A stretch of 64,000 nt of DNA from Apium graveolens (GCF_009905375.1 NC_133647.1:46992506-47056505); one strand, 5' to 3'. Positions 23,204 through 36,530 are shown, numbered from the stretch's first letter. Program-made: numbers and translations. Notes: generated by a model from the letters alone, not told the origin.

Positions 23204-25968
23204 CATATAGGATGGCACCAGCAGAAATGAAAGAGTTGGCGAGCCAGCTACAAGAATTATTGGATAAAGGAGTGATACGACCAAGTACGTCGCCATGGGG
23301 AGCACCTGTTCTGTTTGTAAGAAAGAAAGATGGGAGTATGCGTCTATGCATAGATTACCGGGAGTTGAATAAGGTGACGATCAAGAACCGCTACCCGCTA
23401 CCAAGGATAGATGACCTTTTTGATCAGTTGAAGGGAGCAAAGTGCTTTTCGAAGATTGATTTGAGATCGGGATACCATCAATTAAAGATCAAAGAAGAAA
23501 ATATTCCTAAGACCGCATTCAGGACCATATATGGGAATTATGAATTCCTAGTAATGCAGCTTGGATTGACCAATGCTCCGGCCGCATTTATGGATCTGAT
23601 GAATCGGGTATTTAAGAAGTATTTGGAAAAATTTGTCGTGGTATTCATTGATGACATTCTTATTTATTCTAAGTCGGAAGAAAAACATAAGCAGCACCTC
23701 CGGATAGCATTGGAGATACTCCGACAAGAGAAGTTGTATGCCAAGTTTACCAAATGTGAGTTTTGGTTAAAGGAAGTTCAATTTTTGGGGCATGTTATTG
23801 GAAATGAGGGAGTTAAAGTGGATCCGGCAAAGATTGAGGCAGTTATGAGTTGGGAGAGGCCAAAGGCTCCTACGGAAGTGCGAAGTTTTCTAGGATTGGC
23901 CGGATACTATAGAAGATTTGTCAAGGATTTCTCGAAGATCGCCACGCCATTGACCAAGTTAAACAGAAAGAATCAAAAGTTTGAATGGAGTACAGAATGT
24001 GAAGATAGCTTTCAAGAGTTAAAGCAGAAGTTGGTAATAGCTCCGGTGTCGGTACTTCCAGATTATCAAGGGAGTTTTATAATATTCAGCGACGCTTCAC
24101 ATAAGGGTTTGGGTTGTGTGTTGATGCAACACAGTAAAGTGATCGCATATGCGTCAAGACAGTTGAAGCCGCATGAGTTAAAGTACCCGACGCATGACTT
24201 GGAACTAGCCGCCATAGTGTTCGCACTCAAGATCTGGAGACATTACCTCTATGGAGAGAAGTGTGATATCTACACATATCACAAGAGTTTAAAGTACATT
24301 TTTACTCAAAAAGAGCTCAATATGAGGCAGAGGAGATGGTTGGAATTGATCAAGGACTATGACTGTTCGATAAATTACCATCCTGGAAAGGCGAACGTAG
24401 TGGCCGATGCTCTGAGTAGGAAGGAGAGATTGAATATGATGATAACATCAAAAGAGTTATCTGAAGAAATCAAAAGATTGGAATTGGAACTTTATGCTTA
24501 TGGAAAAGTCGAGGAAGTTTGTCGTGCAATGACCTTTCAGCCAACACTAGTGGAAAAGATAAAGAAGTGTCAAGAGGAAGTAATGGAAAAAGGGAAGAAT
24601 CAGTTATCTGGAGAGGAGATTAATACTCAAAGGGATGAGCAAGGGATACTAAGGTTTTCATCCAGAATATGGATTCCCCATGTACCTGAATTAAAGAATG
24701 AGATCCTCCATGAAGCCCACAATTCAAAATTTTCAATCCACCCGGGAAGCACCAAGATGTATCGAGACTTAAAGAAGAACTTTTGGTGGCCAAATATGAA
24801 GCGAGACGTGGCAGAATGGGTTGCGAAGTGCTATACTTGTCAGAAAGTAAAGGCAGAACATCAACGACCAAGCGGATTAATTCAGCCCCTGAAGGTTCCA
24901 GAATGGAAATGGGAAAATATCGCTATGGACTTTATAGTGGGACTACCGCGAACGAAATCCGGGCATGACGCAATATGGGTTATAATTGATCATCTTACGA
25001 AGTCGGTGCATTTCCTTCCAATAAATGAAAAGTCATCACTGGACAAGTTGGTTCATCTGTATGTGCGCGAAATCGTACTAAGGCATGGAGTACCCGTATC
25101 AATAGTTTCAGAGAGAGATCCCCGATTTAACTCGAGATTCTGGAAGCAATTTCAGGAATGTCTTGGCACAAAGTTGAATATGAGCACGACGTACCACCCA
25201 CAGACTGATGGCCAGAGTGAAAGGATAATTCAAACGATTGAAGACATGTTGCGCAGTTGTGCAATCGATTTTGCAGGAAGTTGGGACGACCATTTGCCGT
25301 TGATTGAATTCTCTTACAACAACAGCTATCATTCCAGTATCGGCATGCCACCATACGAACCTTTGTACGGGCGAAAATGTAGATCACCAACAAGTTGGGA
25401 TGAAGTGGGAGAAGGAAGAATTCTCGGCTTAGAATTGGTACAACAGTTGCATGACTCGGTCAAGTTAATTCAGAAAAGGTTGCTTGCTGCTCAAGATAGC
25501 TAGAGGAAGTATGCGGATCCAGCGTGTAAGGACGTTCAATTCCAAATTGGCGAAGCTGTGTTGCTGAAGGTGTCACCTAGAAAAGGGTTGATGAGATTTG
25601 GCAAGAAAGGGAAGTTAGCACCTAGATACATAGGTCCTTTTGAGATTTTGAGTCAAGTGGGAAAGGTGGCCTATGAGTTGGCCTTACCACCTCAGTATCA
25701 GCATGTGTATAATGTATTCCATGTGTCGTTGCTTAAGAAGTACAATCCTGATGCTAGCCATATGATAGAATATGAACCTGTAGAAATTCAGGCAGACCTG
25801 TCATTTGTGGAGCAACCGGTTAAAATACTCGACTGGAAAGTAAAGAGTCCTAGAAATAAGTCAGTAAAGTTAGTAAAAGTACTTTGGAGGAACCCTAAGG
25901 TCGAAGAGTCGACTTGGGAGTTAGAGTCTGATATGCGTTCCTGGCATCCTCAACTTTTCTCTTAGATT
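23204..25968 (+). pseudogene. Tekay-A copy 2 pol: RT-RNase H-IN-chromodomain (broken)
   Basis: Continuation of the gag-pol frame of copy 2 after the SIRE insertion. It shows RT ([26 protein letters not shown] near 23640), RNase H ([10 protein letters not shown]), integrase with HHCC (about 24718-24845) and the core ([15 protein letters not shown]), and a chromodomain-like end ([20 protein letters not shown]). One stop, TAG at 25501, interrupts integrase where CAG is expected. Two catalytic Asp residues are changed relative to Tekay-D: RNase H has YTYHKSL in place of YTDHKSL, and integrase has SERDPRF in place of SDRDPRF. The enzyme would be inactive even without the stop. Confidence 0.9.
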
Positions 25969-25984
25969 CTGGGGACAGAATCCC

Positions 25985-25999
25985 TTAAGGGGGAGAGGA
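25985..25999 (+). other. Polypurine tract, Tekay-A
   Basis: TTAAGGGGGAGAGGA immediately before the LTR start TGTTACGACC. Confidence 0.88.
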
Positions 26000-28770
26000 T
26001 GTTACGACCGGCATTTTATGTAATATTATTTGTGGATTGGTTATAATATTAAAGTCAAATGAAAATATATTCAATGATTGTCCGCTAATGTGAGTGAAAA
26101 TTTCTGCATTATAAATTGGCTTTGTGTAGTATATGATTTTTCAAAGCAAGAGTTTATTTAATTTCTTTATTTTTGATTTATAAGGAATATTCTAAGCTTT
26201 GGAAAAATTTTCTTTTAAAAGGTATTTTGTTCACAAATTTTGAAAATGATTTTATAAAGTCTCTAAAAATCCAAGTTATTTTATGGTATAAATTTTATAA
26301 TTTTTGAACTTGTATTTTATTTTATAAAAATAAATCTTTATAAATTTTATTTGTTATAATTAGCAAATTACATGGCTACCCTTGCATGCAAATACTCTTC
26401 CAATTCAACTAAGGGGCAAGGAAGACATTTCCAACCCCACTCACTTTCATTCTACTAACCAAATTACCACTTTACCCTTGCATGCAAATCTACCTAACTA
26501 TATTGGAAGGTTACTCTTGTAAAATCTCAAATCCACTCACTTTTCGCCAAATAAAAACCAAACTAACATGATTATTACTCCACATTCACCCCACCATTTC
26601 CACACTCCTCCTTTCCTCCCCTCTCCTCTCGGCTTTTTGGCCGAAGCCATACCCCCTCCCTTTTCTTCATTCTTCATTCAAGCTCCCACTTTGCAATCAA
26701 GTAAATGTTACTTCCTATATCTTGATCATACATAATTCAAAGAGTGATGAGTGAAAAGTTTAAGTTTAAACGTTGCATGTAAAGGTTTTAGTGAAACTCA
26801 AAATACAACCCTGATTCTTGTGAGTTTAGGGTTGTTTTTGAGAGGACTACAAGGAATGGAGAAGTGCCAAATCTTGAGAGGGAAACTCTTGATGTTTAAA
26901 TGGCCATTCCCATCCATTTCATTCGGCCATGACCATATGGGAGCCGAATGAATGGTCCTTAAGACTATTCTTGTTGCTTAAATCAATTTTTGCATGTTTA
27001 TGTGATAATGACTTGAATTTTGTGGTGAAAATTTGATAAAACTCTTTGCATGCTAAGTGATCATCTAGGTATATCTTATGCTAGGCTTGCATGTCAATTT
27101 TATGGTAGAACATATGTAGAAAATGTGTTGTTTTGGTTTGAAAAACCCGAAGGCATGCATGCATCTGGATTTCTCTTAGAATGTTGTAAGATTTTGATCA
27201 TTTGGAAAGATTTTGTTAGTGAGCTTTAATTTCAGTAGGTATAATGTGTTAATATTGATTTATGCTTCTTGTTGCATGGTAATAATTCGTGGTTATCTTT
27301 TATAAAAATATATATCTTGTTGTTACAAAAGCATGAAGATTTGTGATTTGTGAAGTGTAGTCTCTTTTGTTTTGCCATAATTGTACCTTAGGTAAGGATG
27401 ATCTCACCAAGGTTATTTTGAGAATAAGGGAGTTAGTTCAGTAGAATACCATGTATAAGTCTTGGTTTAAGTATTGAGTCGTTGTTAGTTGAGTTTGTCA
27501 AGTCAAAACCTTGGAAAAAGAGAGTTATAGTTTCTGCAGAAAAATCAGTATAGCACCATGAGGTTTAGAGTGAGTTTTGACCATGTCATTGGTGTGCACT
27601 TTGAGGCCCAAGCTACCAGAAATTAGTATTGGGAGTATATAAAAGGTTTTAGGAGTTGGTTGGAGGTTTGCATGTCATTTGGTTAGGTGCACAAGTAGAA
27701 TAACAAAATCTGTCCAGTAGGGGACAGTTTTGTTGCAACTTAGAAATAGGGAGATTTGACCATGTCATGGGTAGGCCCTCATTAGGCCCAATTGGGCCTT
27801 AGTTAGAGGGAGTTCCAGAGAAGTTTTTCCAATCATAGTTCATAGGATATGAGTTAGAACCATGTGCCACAATTTAATTCAAGTCAGGGCATTTTCTGCC
27901 CAGAAAAACAGGGGAACCTTGGACTTTTAGCTTAGGCCCAAGAAGGCCCAAGCCAGGCCCTTGAGACACATCAAGTTTCTGAGATGCCCTTAGGTCAGGA
28001 GAGTCTTGTGTAAAATTTTTGAAGGAAAACTTGTAGTTTAAGAGTGTCTAGTGTACTCAAGAAACCATAGTTGTCATTCGGAAATTTGCACCAGTGAGCA
28101 CTTTCACTTATCACATAGTTTTAGAACACTTAGAAGTGAGTATTAGGTCGACCACCATAGTTGTAAGATAGTATAAGGTCAGTAGAGCAAAAGGCACAAG
28201 TGAGGGTCAATAGGTTTTGGATAATTTAGGAAAGGCAGATCGAGTTAGGAAGCCAAAATTTGAAGATCTTGTCTAGTTTAGCGACCAAGTGACTTAAGTT
28301 GTGAGTCGAGATCATCCAAGCCTAGTGTTGCATTATGGTGTTATTTGGTATTAATATACGATATGTGATTATGTGGCTACGTGTGTACATTTGAAATATA
28401 AAGGTGGATATAAATTAAGTGCATATAGGCCTAAGTGCCATCCGTGTTTAATTTTGGGTTGTAAATAGGTTGAGATGGTAAGAATATATTATAATGAGGA
28501 TTATTATTATTTATGTAGGATCTCGAGACGAGGGAAAACTTGCCATAAAAGTCGAGTGAAGCTCCAGTTGCTCCTACCAGTCATACCAGACCAGCCTATC
28601 TCAAGGCAAGTGATTCAACTTAACCTTCATATTTACTATAAACAGTTCATATTTATCGATGCAATTATCCTGAGTCATTTTGATATGTTTAAATCAAGCG
28701 TATCTCTCGTTTATCTTTGAATTACATAGAGATGCCATGAACCCTCAAGTATGTATTGCAAGTAGTTCAA
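26000..28770 (+). repeat. Tekay-A LTR 3, left part
   Basis: The only place where the LTR start is visible. From 27118 on it matches LTR 2, and from 27691 LTR 1. It stops at about 28770, where Copia-B sequence begins. The first 1.1 kb hold no gene that I can see. About 165 bp of LTR present in LTR 1 (about 1080-1244) are missing between this part and its continuation at 62661. Confidence 0.88.
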
Positions 28771-30462
28771 CCTATGCTCTGATACCAATGTTGGATTTTA
28801 AACGCAGCGGGGTCATGATAAAATACTTTTACACATACAAAATCCAAATAAAAGCATATAAATCGTGAATAAAAATTCGAGGGATCGAATCTAACCTTTT
28901 AAAATAATTCGGAGACAACGATCAGAGATCCTTAGCAGTTGCTCCTCAAGTGTGAAGCACTCCACCGGTATCCACCAAGAAAACGATGTTAAGGAGGAGG
29001 AAGGAGGTGGAGAGAATTGGGTTTTCTAAACTTTTTGGGTTTTCGGGTTCGATGTGGGTTGGAATAAAATAGGGTCTATAATAGTGTATTTATAGGCAAA
29101 ATTTTCAGCTGAAATTTTCCCATAAATAATATTATTATTATCCCATTTGTTATTCTCATTAATAATTAAAACACCTTTTAATTATTAATCCTTTTTCTAA
29201 ATACTTTAGAAATAATTCTCTCTCTTGATTTAATTTCCAAAAATTAAATCCTTTAATTAATAATATTAAGAACTTTTCTTAATTAATTTATAATCAATTA
29301 AATCTCATTTAATCAATTATTAAATTTGCCAATTAATTATTTATTACATAAATAAATAATTATTTAGCCATTATTAATTAATTCCTCCACCATTAAATCA
29401 TTCTCTTTTTATGGTGTGACCCTGTAGGTTCAATATTAAGCCGGTAGTAGAAATAAATAATAATAAAACTATTTTATCATTATTTATATAAATTCTCTAA
29501 TTTATTAAATATGATTAATTAATTAATCACATTTATTCTACATCGTGAGGGATACTTCTCAGCATATCGCGACTATCCGGATAATATGAATTCACTGCTT
29601 AGAATACCAAGAACCTATTCAGTAAATAGTTACCGTACAATAAACTCCTTCTACCCTACAATGTCCCGATTAAATACAAGGCATGGATCTCGTGTCAAGC
29701 CTATCTAATTCAATCACTTGCTTACGATTTACTATGCGTAGTTCTATGCAAATTAGAAACTCCTTTCTAATTTCATTCACTCTGGCCAGAGATTCCTGAA
29801 CTAGCATAAGTGGATCAGCCTTGAACATTCGCTTCCTTCACTGGAAGGGGTAGATCCTTTATTGATCATACACTATCTTCGTGTATAAATTCCTATACCC
29901 AGAAGAGCCCTAATAATTGTCCCTGGAGACTAAGAACTAAACCAAAGCATAGTTCAGTGTACACAAGATGACTATGATGACCTCAAGTCTAAGGATACTT
30001 GTACAACTATCACTATATGAACAACTGCTGACACGTGAGTGAACTCCATCAGTTGTTCAGCTGTGCGAGTCATGTTCAGTGAACTTATTCTATAATAAGC
30101 ACCTACATACTAGCTATAGTGTCACCACACAAATGTCTATGAGAACAGACATCCTTCATAATGAAGCAAGCATAGTATGTACCGATCTTTGCGGATTATT
30201 AATTACCAGTTAGTAATCCTATGACCAGGAACTATTTAAGTTTAGAGTTATCATCTTTTTAGGTCTCACTATTATGATCTCATCATAATCCATAAAAAGC
30301 TTTACACTAAACTATGGTATATCTTATTTAAACACTTAAATAGATAGAGCCCGTAATAAAAACAAAAAAGTCTTTTATTAATATCAATGAAATCAAAACA
30401 GATTACATAAAAGTTATTCCTAAATCCTCATACATGATTGGACTTAGGACATATTCTTTTCA
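28771..30462 (-). repeat. Copia-B LTR 1 with primer-site remnant on its left
   Basis: The LTR occupies 28789-30462 (1674 bp; + strand ends TGTTGGATTT...TTTTCA). At 28771-28788 stands GCTCTGATACCAA, the reverse complement of an iMet-type primer site, so a third internal region once continued to the left and was deleted. A probable TATA box on the minus strand lies near 29090 (CTATAAATACAC). The segment from about 29100 to 29540 is very AT-rich. Confidence 0.85.
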
Positions 30463-31931
30463 ATCTCCCACTTGTACTAAAGCCAATCACTCTAGTATCT
30501 AATACCCATCTTGTCTTTATGACGATCAAAGTGACTTTCAGAAAGTAGCTTTGTGAGTGGGTCTGCTATGTTGTTATGTGTGTCAACTCTAATTCAATAC
30601 AATACAAGAAATGTTATCGCGCTCCCACTAACCCTTTTATAAACGCATGGTTCATCTACATTTTTGATAAAACCAAACTCTTTGATTGTCTCATCAAAAT
30701 GAATGTTCCATCTTTCGAGAAGCTTGCTTTAAACCACATATGGTTCGCAGCAGCTTACACACTAGGTTTTCATTTCCCTTGGAAAGAAAACCATCTGGCC
30801 ATCTGCCAGATTTCATAGTCGTAGTAAGCAGCAATCGCAAGCAAAATCCGAACTGATTTTAACAGGGCTACAGGTAAAAGGTTTCATCAAAGTTAATCCA
30901 TTGCCTTTGTTTGAATCATTTTGCCACAAGCCTGGCCTTATAGGTCTCCACCTGACCATCTGCTATAATCTATCTTTTGTAACCGTATACATAGATTCCA
31001 TTCTGGATTTCATGGCACTATGCCATTTCTCTGAGTCAACACTACTCATAGCCTCATTATAGGTCACAGGGTCGTCATCATCAATGATCGACAACTCATT
31101 GTCATTCTCAATGACAAGGCCATAATACCTCTCAAGTTGGCGAGACACTCTCCCTGATCTATGAATGGGCTGTTCCACAAAAGGTTGTTCAGTCAGAACA
31201 GGTGTTTCCACTTGATCCGTAGTAGTTTGTGCTTCTTGAACTTCATCAAGTTCAATTTTGCTCCCACTGTTTCCTTCAAGGATAAACTCCTTTTCCAAGA
31301 AGGTAGCATGTCTGGAGAAAAACACCCGATGATCGGTGCAAAAGTAATACCCTAAAGTCTCTTTAGGATATCCCACAAAACTACATTTTACGGATCGATA
31401 TTCCAGCTTATCTGGGTCAACTTACTTAACATAAGCTGGACATCCCCAAATCTTAACGTGTTTAAGACTCAGTTTCCTTTCTTTCCATATCTCATACGAA
31501 GTTTGAGGAACATATTTTGGAAGGCACCTTATTCAGTAAATATGCTGAGGTTTCCAATGTATAACCCTATAGGAATACTGGAAGATTTGTATAGCTCATC
31601 ATGGACCGAACTATGTCTAACAAAGTTCAATTTCTCCTTTCAGATACCAATCTGGAGGAGTCCACTGGGAGACTATACCATTTACTTTGAGATAATCTAG
31701 AAATACTCCATTAAAGTATTCACCACCTCGATCTGATCGAAGAGTTATAATACTATGTTTGGTTGTTTCTCCACTTCATACTTATATTCTTTGAACTTTT
31801 CAAAGGCCTCAGACTTGTGTTTCATCAAACACATATCTGAATCCAGATCTATCATCTATGAAAGTAATGAAGTATGAAAATCCACCCATGGCTTGCTTAG
31901 ACATTGGTCCACATACATCTGTGTGTACCAT
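30463..31931 (-). pseudogene. Copia-B internal region (i), heavily deleted
   Basis: Minus-strand remains of pol. From the left: PPT (reverse complement ATCTCCCACTTGT at 30463), the RNase H end, RT fragments with many stops, the IN-RT linker as an open stretch at 30963-31376 (MGYPKETLGYYFCTDHR), and integrase pieces up to HTDVCGPMSKQAMGG (about 31900). It then joins LTR 2 directly at 31932. Primer site, leader, gag, protease and the integrase finger are absent. The break has TACCA in common with the primer-site edge of an intact unit. Confidence 0.85.
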
Positions 31932-33589
31932 TTGTTGGATTTTTAAACGCAGCGGGGCATGGCAAAACACTTTTACACATACAAAATCCAAATAAAAGCA
32001 TATAAATCGTGAATAAAAATTCGAGGGATCAAATCTAACCTTTTAAAATAATTCGGAGATAACGATCAGAGATCCTTAGCAGTTGCTCCTCAAGTGTGAA
32101 GCAATCCACCGGTATCCACCAAGAAAACGACTTTTAGGAGGAGGAGGTGGAGAGAATTTGGTTTTCTGAAACTTTTGGGTTTCTGGGGTTAGAATAAAAT
32201 AGGGTCTATAATAGTGTATTTATAGGCAAAATTTTCAGCTGAAATTTTCCCATAAATATTATTATTATTTTCCCATTTATTATTCTCATTAATAATTAAA
32301 ACACCTTTTAATTATTAATCCTTTTTCTAAACACTTTAGAAATAATTCTCTCTCTTGATTTAATTTCCAGAAATTAAATCCTTAATTAATAATATTAAGA
32401 ACTTTTCTTAATTAATTTATAATCAATTAAATCTCATTTAATCAATTATTAAATTTTCCAATTAATTATTTATTTCACAAATAAATAATTATAAGCCATT
32501 ATAAATTAATTCCTCCACCATAAAATTATTCTCTTTTTATGGTGTGACCCTGTAGGTTCAATATTAAGCCGGTAGTTGAAATAAATAATAATAAAACTAT
32601 TTTATCATTATTTATATAAATTCTCTAATTTATTAAATATGATTAATTAATTAATCACATTGATTCTACATCGTGAGTGATGCTTTTCAACATATCGCGA
32701 CTATTCGGATAATATGAATTCACTGCTTAGAATACCAAGAACCTGTCAGTGAATAGTTACCGTACAATAAACTCCTTCTACCCTACAATGTCCCGATTAA
32801 ATACAAGGCATGGATCTCGTGTCAAGCCTATCTAATTCAATCACTTGCTTACCATTTACTATGCGTAGTTCTATGCAAATTAGAAACTCCTTTATAATTT
32901 CATTCACTCTGGCCAGAGATTCCTAAACTAGCATAAGTGGATCAGCCTTGAACATTCGCTTCCTTCACTGGAAGGGGTAGATCCTTTATTGATCATACAC
33001 TATCTTCGTGTACAAATTCCTATACCCAGAAGAGCCCTAATAATTGTCCCTGGAGACTAAGAACTAAACCAAAGCATAGTTCAGTGTACACAAGATGACT
33101 ATGATGACCTCAAGTCTAAGGATACTTGTACAACTATCACTAAGCGAACAACTGCTGACACGTGAGTGAACTCCATCAGTTGTTCAGCTAGGCGAGTCAT
33201 GTTCAGTGAACTTATTCTATAATAAGCACCTACATACTAGCTATAGTGTCTTCACACAAATGTCTATGAGAACAGACATCCTTCATAATGAAGCAAGCAT
33301 AGTATGTACCGATCTTTGCGGATTATTAATTACCAGTTAGTAATCCTATGACCAGGAACTATTTAAGTTTAGAGTTATCATCTTTTTAGTTCTCACTATT
33401 ATGATCTCAACATAATCCATAAAAAGCTTTACTCTAAACTATGGTATATCTTATTTAAACACTTAAGTAGATAAAGCCCGTAATAAAAACAAAACAAGTC
33501 TTTATTAATATCAATGAAATCAAAACAGATTACATAAAAGTTATTCCTAAATCCTAATACATGATTGGACTTAGGACATATTCCTTTCA
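31932..33589 (-). repeat. Copia-B LTR 2
   Basis: 1658 bp, same ends as LTR 1 and a few percent divergent with small indels. It is the 5' LTR of the short unit on its left and the 3' LTR of the longer unit on its right. Confidence 0.88.
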
Positions 33590-33983
33590 ATCTCCCACTT
33601 GTACTAAAGCCAATCACTCTGGTATCTAATACCCATCTCATCTTTATGACGATCAAAGTGACTTTCATAAAGTAGCTTTGTGCGTGGGTCTGCTATGTTG
33701 TTATGTGTGTCAACTCTAATTCAATACAATATAAGAAATGTTATCGCGCTCCCACTAACCCTTTTGTAGACGCATGGTTCATCTACGTTTTTGATAAAAT
33801 CAAACTCTTTGATTATCTCATCAAAACGAATGTTCCATCTTTCGAGAAGCTTGCTTTAAACCACATTAATCGCAAGCAAAATCCGAACTGATTTTAACAG
33901 GGCTACATGTAAAAAGTTTCATCAAAGTCAATCCATTGCCTTTGTTTGAATTCTTTTGCCACAAGCCTGACCTTATAGGTCTC
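33590..33983 (-). pseudogene. Copia-B internal region (ii), RT/RNase H end
   Basis: PPT and degenerate RT and RNase H tail matching 30463-30945, with a further 70-bp loss near 33866. RT motifs of the palm (YVDD) and most of RNase H are deleted, as in region (i), at the same place. GTCTC at 33979-33983 is the left target duplication of Athila-C. Confidence 0.82.
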
Positions 33984-35439
33984 TGTTAGGGCGAAAACAT
34001 GCACTAATATTCACCCAAGTATACGCGTTCGCAAGTAATATAGAATACTTTCTAGTTCGTTCCCTCAGAGACTCAGACTAAGTTATTGTCTAATTAAACT
34101 CACTCACCAATGTATGATTACTTCTCAATGTTAAGATAACACTTAAAATTGTTGATTAAATATTAATTATAATTAACTACTTAATTAACCACTTAACTAA
34201 CACTTCAATTTATCAATAATAAAACACTCATGAGATCACAACTTCATTATTACTTCCTTCTATAGCCATTGTTATTACCTTTAGCATGTGACAGTGATGA
34301 CATTAATCGAATAACACGAAACTGATAAAAGCCAACTTTCATTGTACTAATACCATTCTACCAAGCATCCACAATTAAGATAGAAGTTGAATAGTCATCA
34401 ATCATGTTGAGTTCATATATGTCTACAGAAATTGACAACACAACGATTTAAGCACAAGTTATTCCTTTTGATTACATAGGGCAAATAAAACTGTTAGAGT
34501 TACCCACTAATCATGCACAACGTACATGAACCTATGCTAGCATGGCAAGTTCTAAATCTCAAGATCCACCATCGCTTCACAAGAGATTAACACCCTATCT
34601 TATATGTTCACGACGCACATAAGACGAATACGCACAACCAATACTAGATATCATGCAATTATCACACACTAAAGTATTAAACAATTAACTAAAGAATTTC
34701 ATAATAAATCCGTTGCAACCCCATGATCACGATTAGCCCATAATAGAACTTATCGCCATCATGGGTTCATATGAAATCATGATAAACAACACAAGAAAAT
34801 AACTAAACTAATTATATTAAAACAGAGTACGTCACAAGAGTAAATAAGTCAAAGCAAGAAAACTAGCATCCAACGTCACAACGAAACAAGAATCACAAGA
34901 ATATATGCTTCCTCTTCGTTGCGGTGTGCTAAATCGGTCTTCTTCCTTATCTCCTTCGCTTCTTGCGCAAAACACAATCTAAAACATAATCTCCTTTTTT
35001 TTTCTGTGAAAACGTCTCAAATCTACTTATATAATAGTCCCATAAAACTCAGATTACATAGAAGTTGGAAGCCAAACAGAAGTAGAAGTCTAAAATAATT
35101 CAGCTTTTTCCCCGACCCTGCGCGGTCGCTCAGCATTTCTGCGCGGGCGCGCAAGGCTGCTGCGCGGCCGCTCAGCATTGCTGCGCGGGCGCGCAGGACC
35201 CTACTGGAAAAATTCCAGGTTTGCTCCATTTCTTCGCCGTAATCTGCCCGTTCTTTTCCTCTCGCAATGGTGAACACATGCCAAGGCTTATTCTTGATGA
35301 TTCCTCCTCCGAAATGCAACTAATATCCTGAAATGCATAAACAGTAGAAAAACGCATCAAATACACAAAATACTTGATTTTAAGACACCAATTTAAGCCA
35401 TTTTAAGACGTTCTAAGTGGTATAAAATGCCACTTATCA
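33984..35439 (-). repeat. Athila-C 3' LTR
   Basis: 1456 bp, TGTTAGGG...CTTATCA on the + strand, matching 43763-45220. Contains the paired GC-rich module (35118-35196) and a TATA box at 35027-35034 (minus strand). Confidence 0.95.
35118..35196. repeat. Paired GC-rich module in the Athila-C 3' LTR
   Basis: Two tandem copies of a unit of about 36 bp that begins CTGCGCGGCCGCTCAGCAT and ends CTGCGCGGGCGCGCAG, each able to fold on itself through its GC arms. It stands about 85 bp upstream of the LTR TATA box in element orientation. Its base composition is very unlike the AT-rich surroundings. Confidence 0.75.
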
Positions 35440-35455
35440 CACCCCCAAACTTAAA
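35440..35455 (-). other. Polypurine tract, Athila-C
   Basis: CACCCCCAAACTTAAA on the + strand, that is TTTAAGTTTGGGGGTG in element orientation, directly before the 3' LTR. Confidence 0.85.
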
Positions 35456-36514
35456 TCGATGCTTGTCCTCAAGCGTCACAGACTCAAAACAAATAAAAAT
35501 ATGCATGAATGCAATCTATATGAAAATACAACGATCCCCCTTACTACAATTAACCAACCAAATTGTCACGTCTCAACGAATGTAGTTAGACACTAAAGAT
35601 CAATAAACTCATGCAAACGGACATACAGCCAGAAACGTGGTGTGTGCTAATGCTTAATAGATATGCTTCGGAACTAGACCAATTACTATGACTAGACTAT
35701 CCTCAAGGCAATCCTACGATTATACAAAGAATAAAAATTCTAGGCATAAAGTGATATACAACACTACAAGAACTATGGAGCTTACTACGGAATCGTGCTT
35801 TTTATTTACAACTCAAATGCTTATTTGACCGTGCAATGAGTGAGGTCCACAAAAGACTTATACAATGGTATCCATGTAACGAGCGTTAGGTTAGCGGATC
35901 CCAGACTCTAAAAGCCTTAGGTCACTAGGCACAAAGTCCCCTAAGAACTTAATAACTCGAATACCAAAGAGCCCACTCTTGATCAATTATGCAAAAATTT
36001 TTTTTTTCTTTTCTGAGCAAGTGCGTTTCGCTCCATCTTGCTCAACCCTAGACTACTCGCATAACATGCGAGCCGGCTACTAGCCATTTGACGCCTAGCC
36101 ACAACTAGCAACAAATTCTATTTTTACTCCATTTTTTTTCTTTTTCATGCCTTTACCACTAAGAACCTATTATCAAATTCTAAGCATAATAAATAGATTA
36201 TCCTCGAAAATAATTAGATCATAACAACAATCTAGCCCTTAAGCATTCTCTAAGACTTAGTGAAAATACAAGTGCTTCTAGCATGCATATCAACCTACAC
36301 AACTTAATATCACTTTAATGCTATCATTACACTCGCATCAATATCACAATTTAGTCGATAAATCATTGCAAAAGGGATCATGGTATATGCATGAGCTATA
36401 TGACAAACAAATAAAGCTATATAAAAAAACTATATGGCAAAAATTATGCAACTATATGAACTAACTATCATGAATATGCAGCTATATGACACACACAAAA
36501 TATTCCTTAACTAC
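35456..36514 (-). other. Long non-coding 3' region of Athila-C
   Basis: About 1.06 kb between two identical polypurine tracts. No open frame that I can support. It contains homopolymer T/A runs (about 35996-36010 and 36120-36140) and short tandem ATATG/CTATATG-like stretches (36380-36490). Confidence 0.55.
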
Positions 36515-36530
36515 CACCCCCAAACTTAAA
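36515..36530 (-). other. Second, internal polypurine tract of Athila-C
   Basis: The same 16 bases as the terminal tract at 35440-35455, placed 49 bp after the stop of the accessory ORF in element orientation. Could serve as a second plus-strand start, or be a relic of a duplication. Confidence 0.6.

Noticed and set aside
28600..30470. Possible host gene exons in the AT-rich stretch right of 28771
   Set aside because: The segment matches 31932-33589 and 49454-50752 and is a copia LTR.
34990..35366. Open frames rich in Arg-Ala across the Athila GC modules
   Set aside because: They are translations of the CTGCGCGG repeat units in several frames, not a gene.
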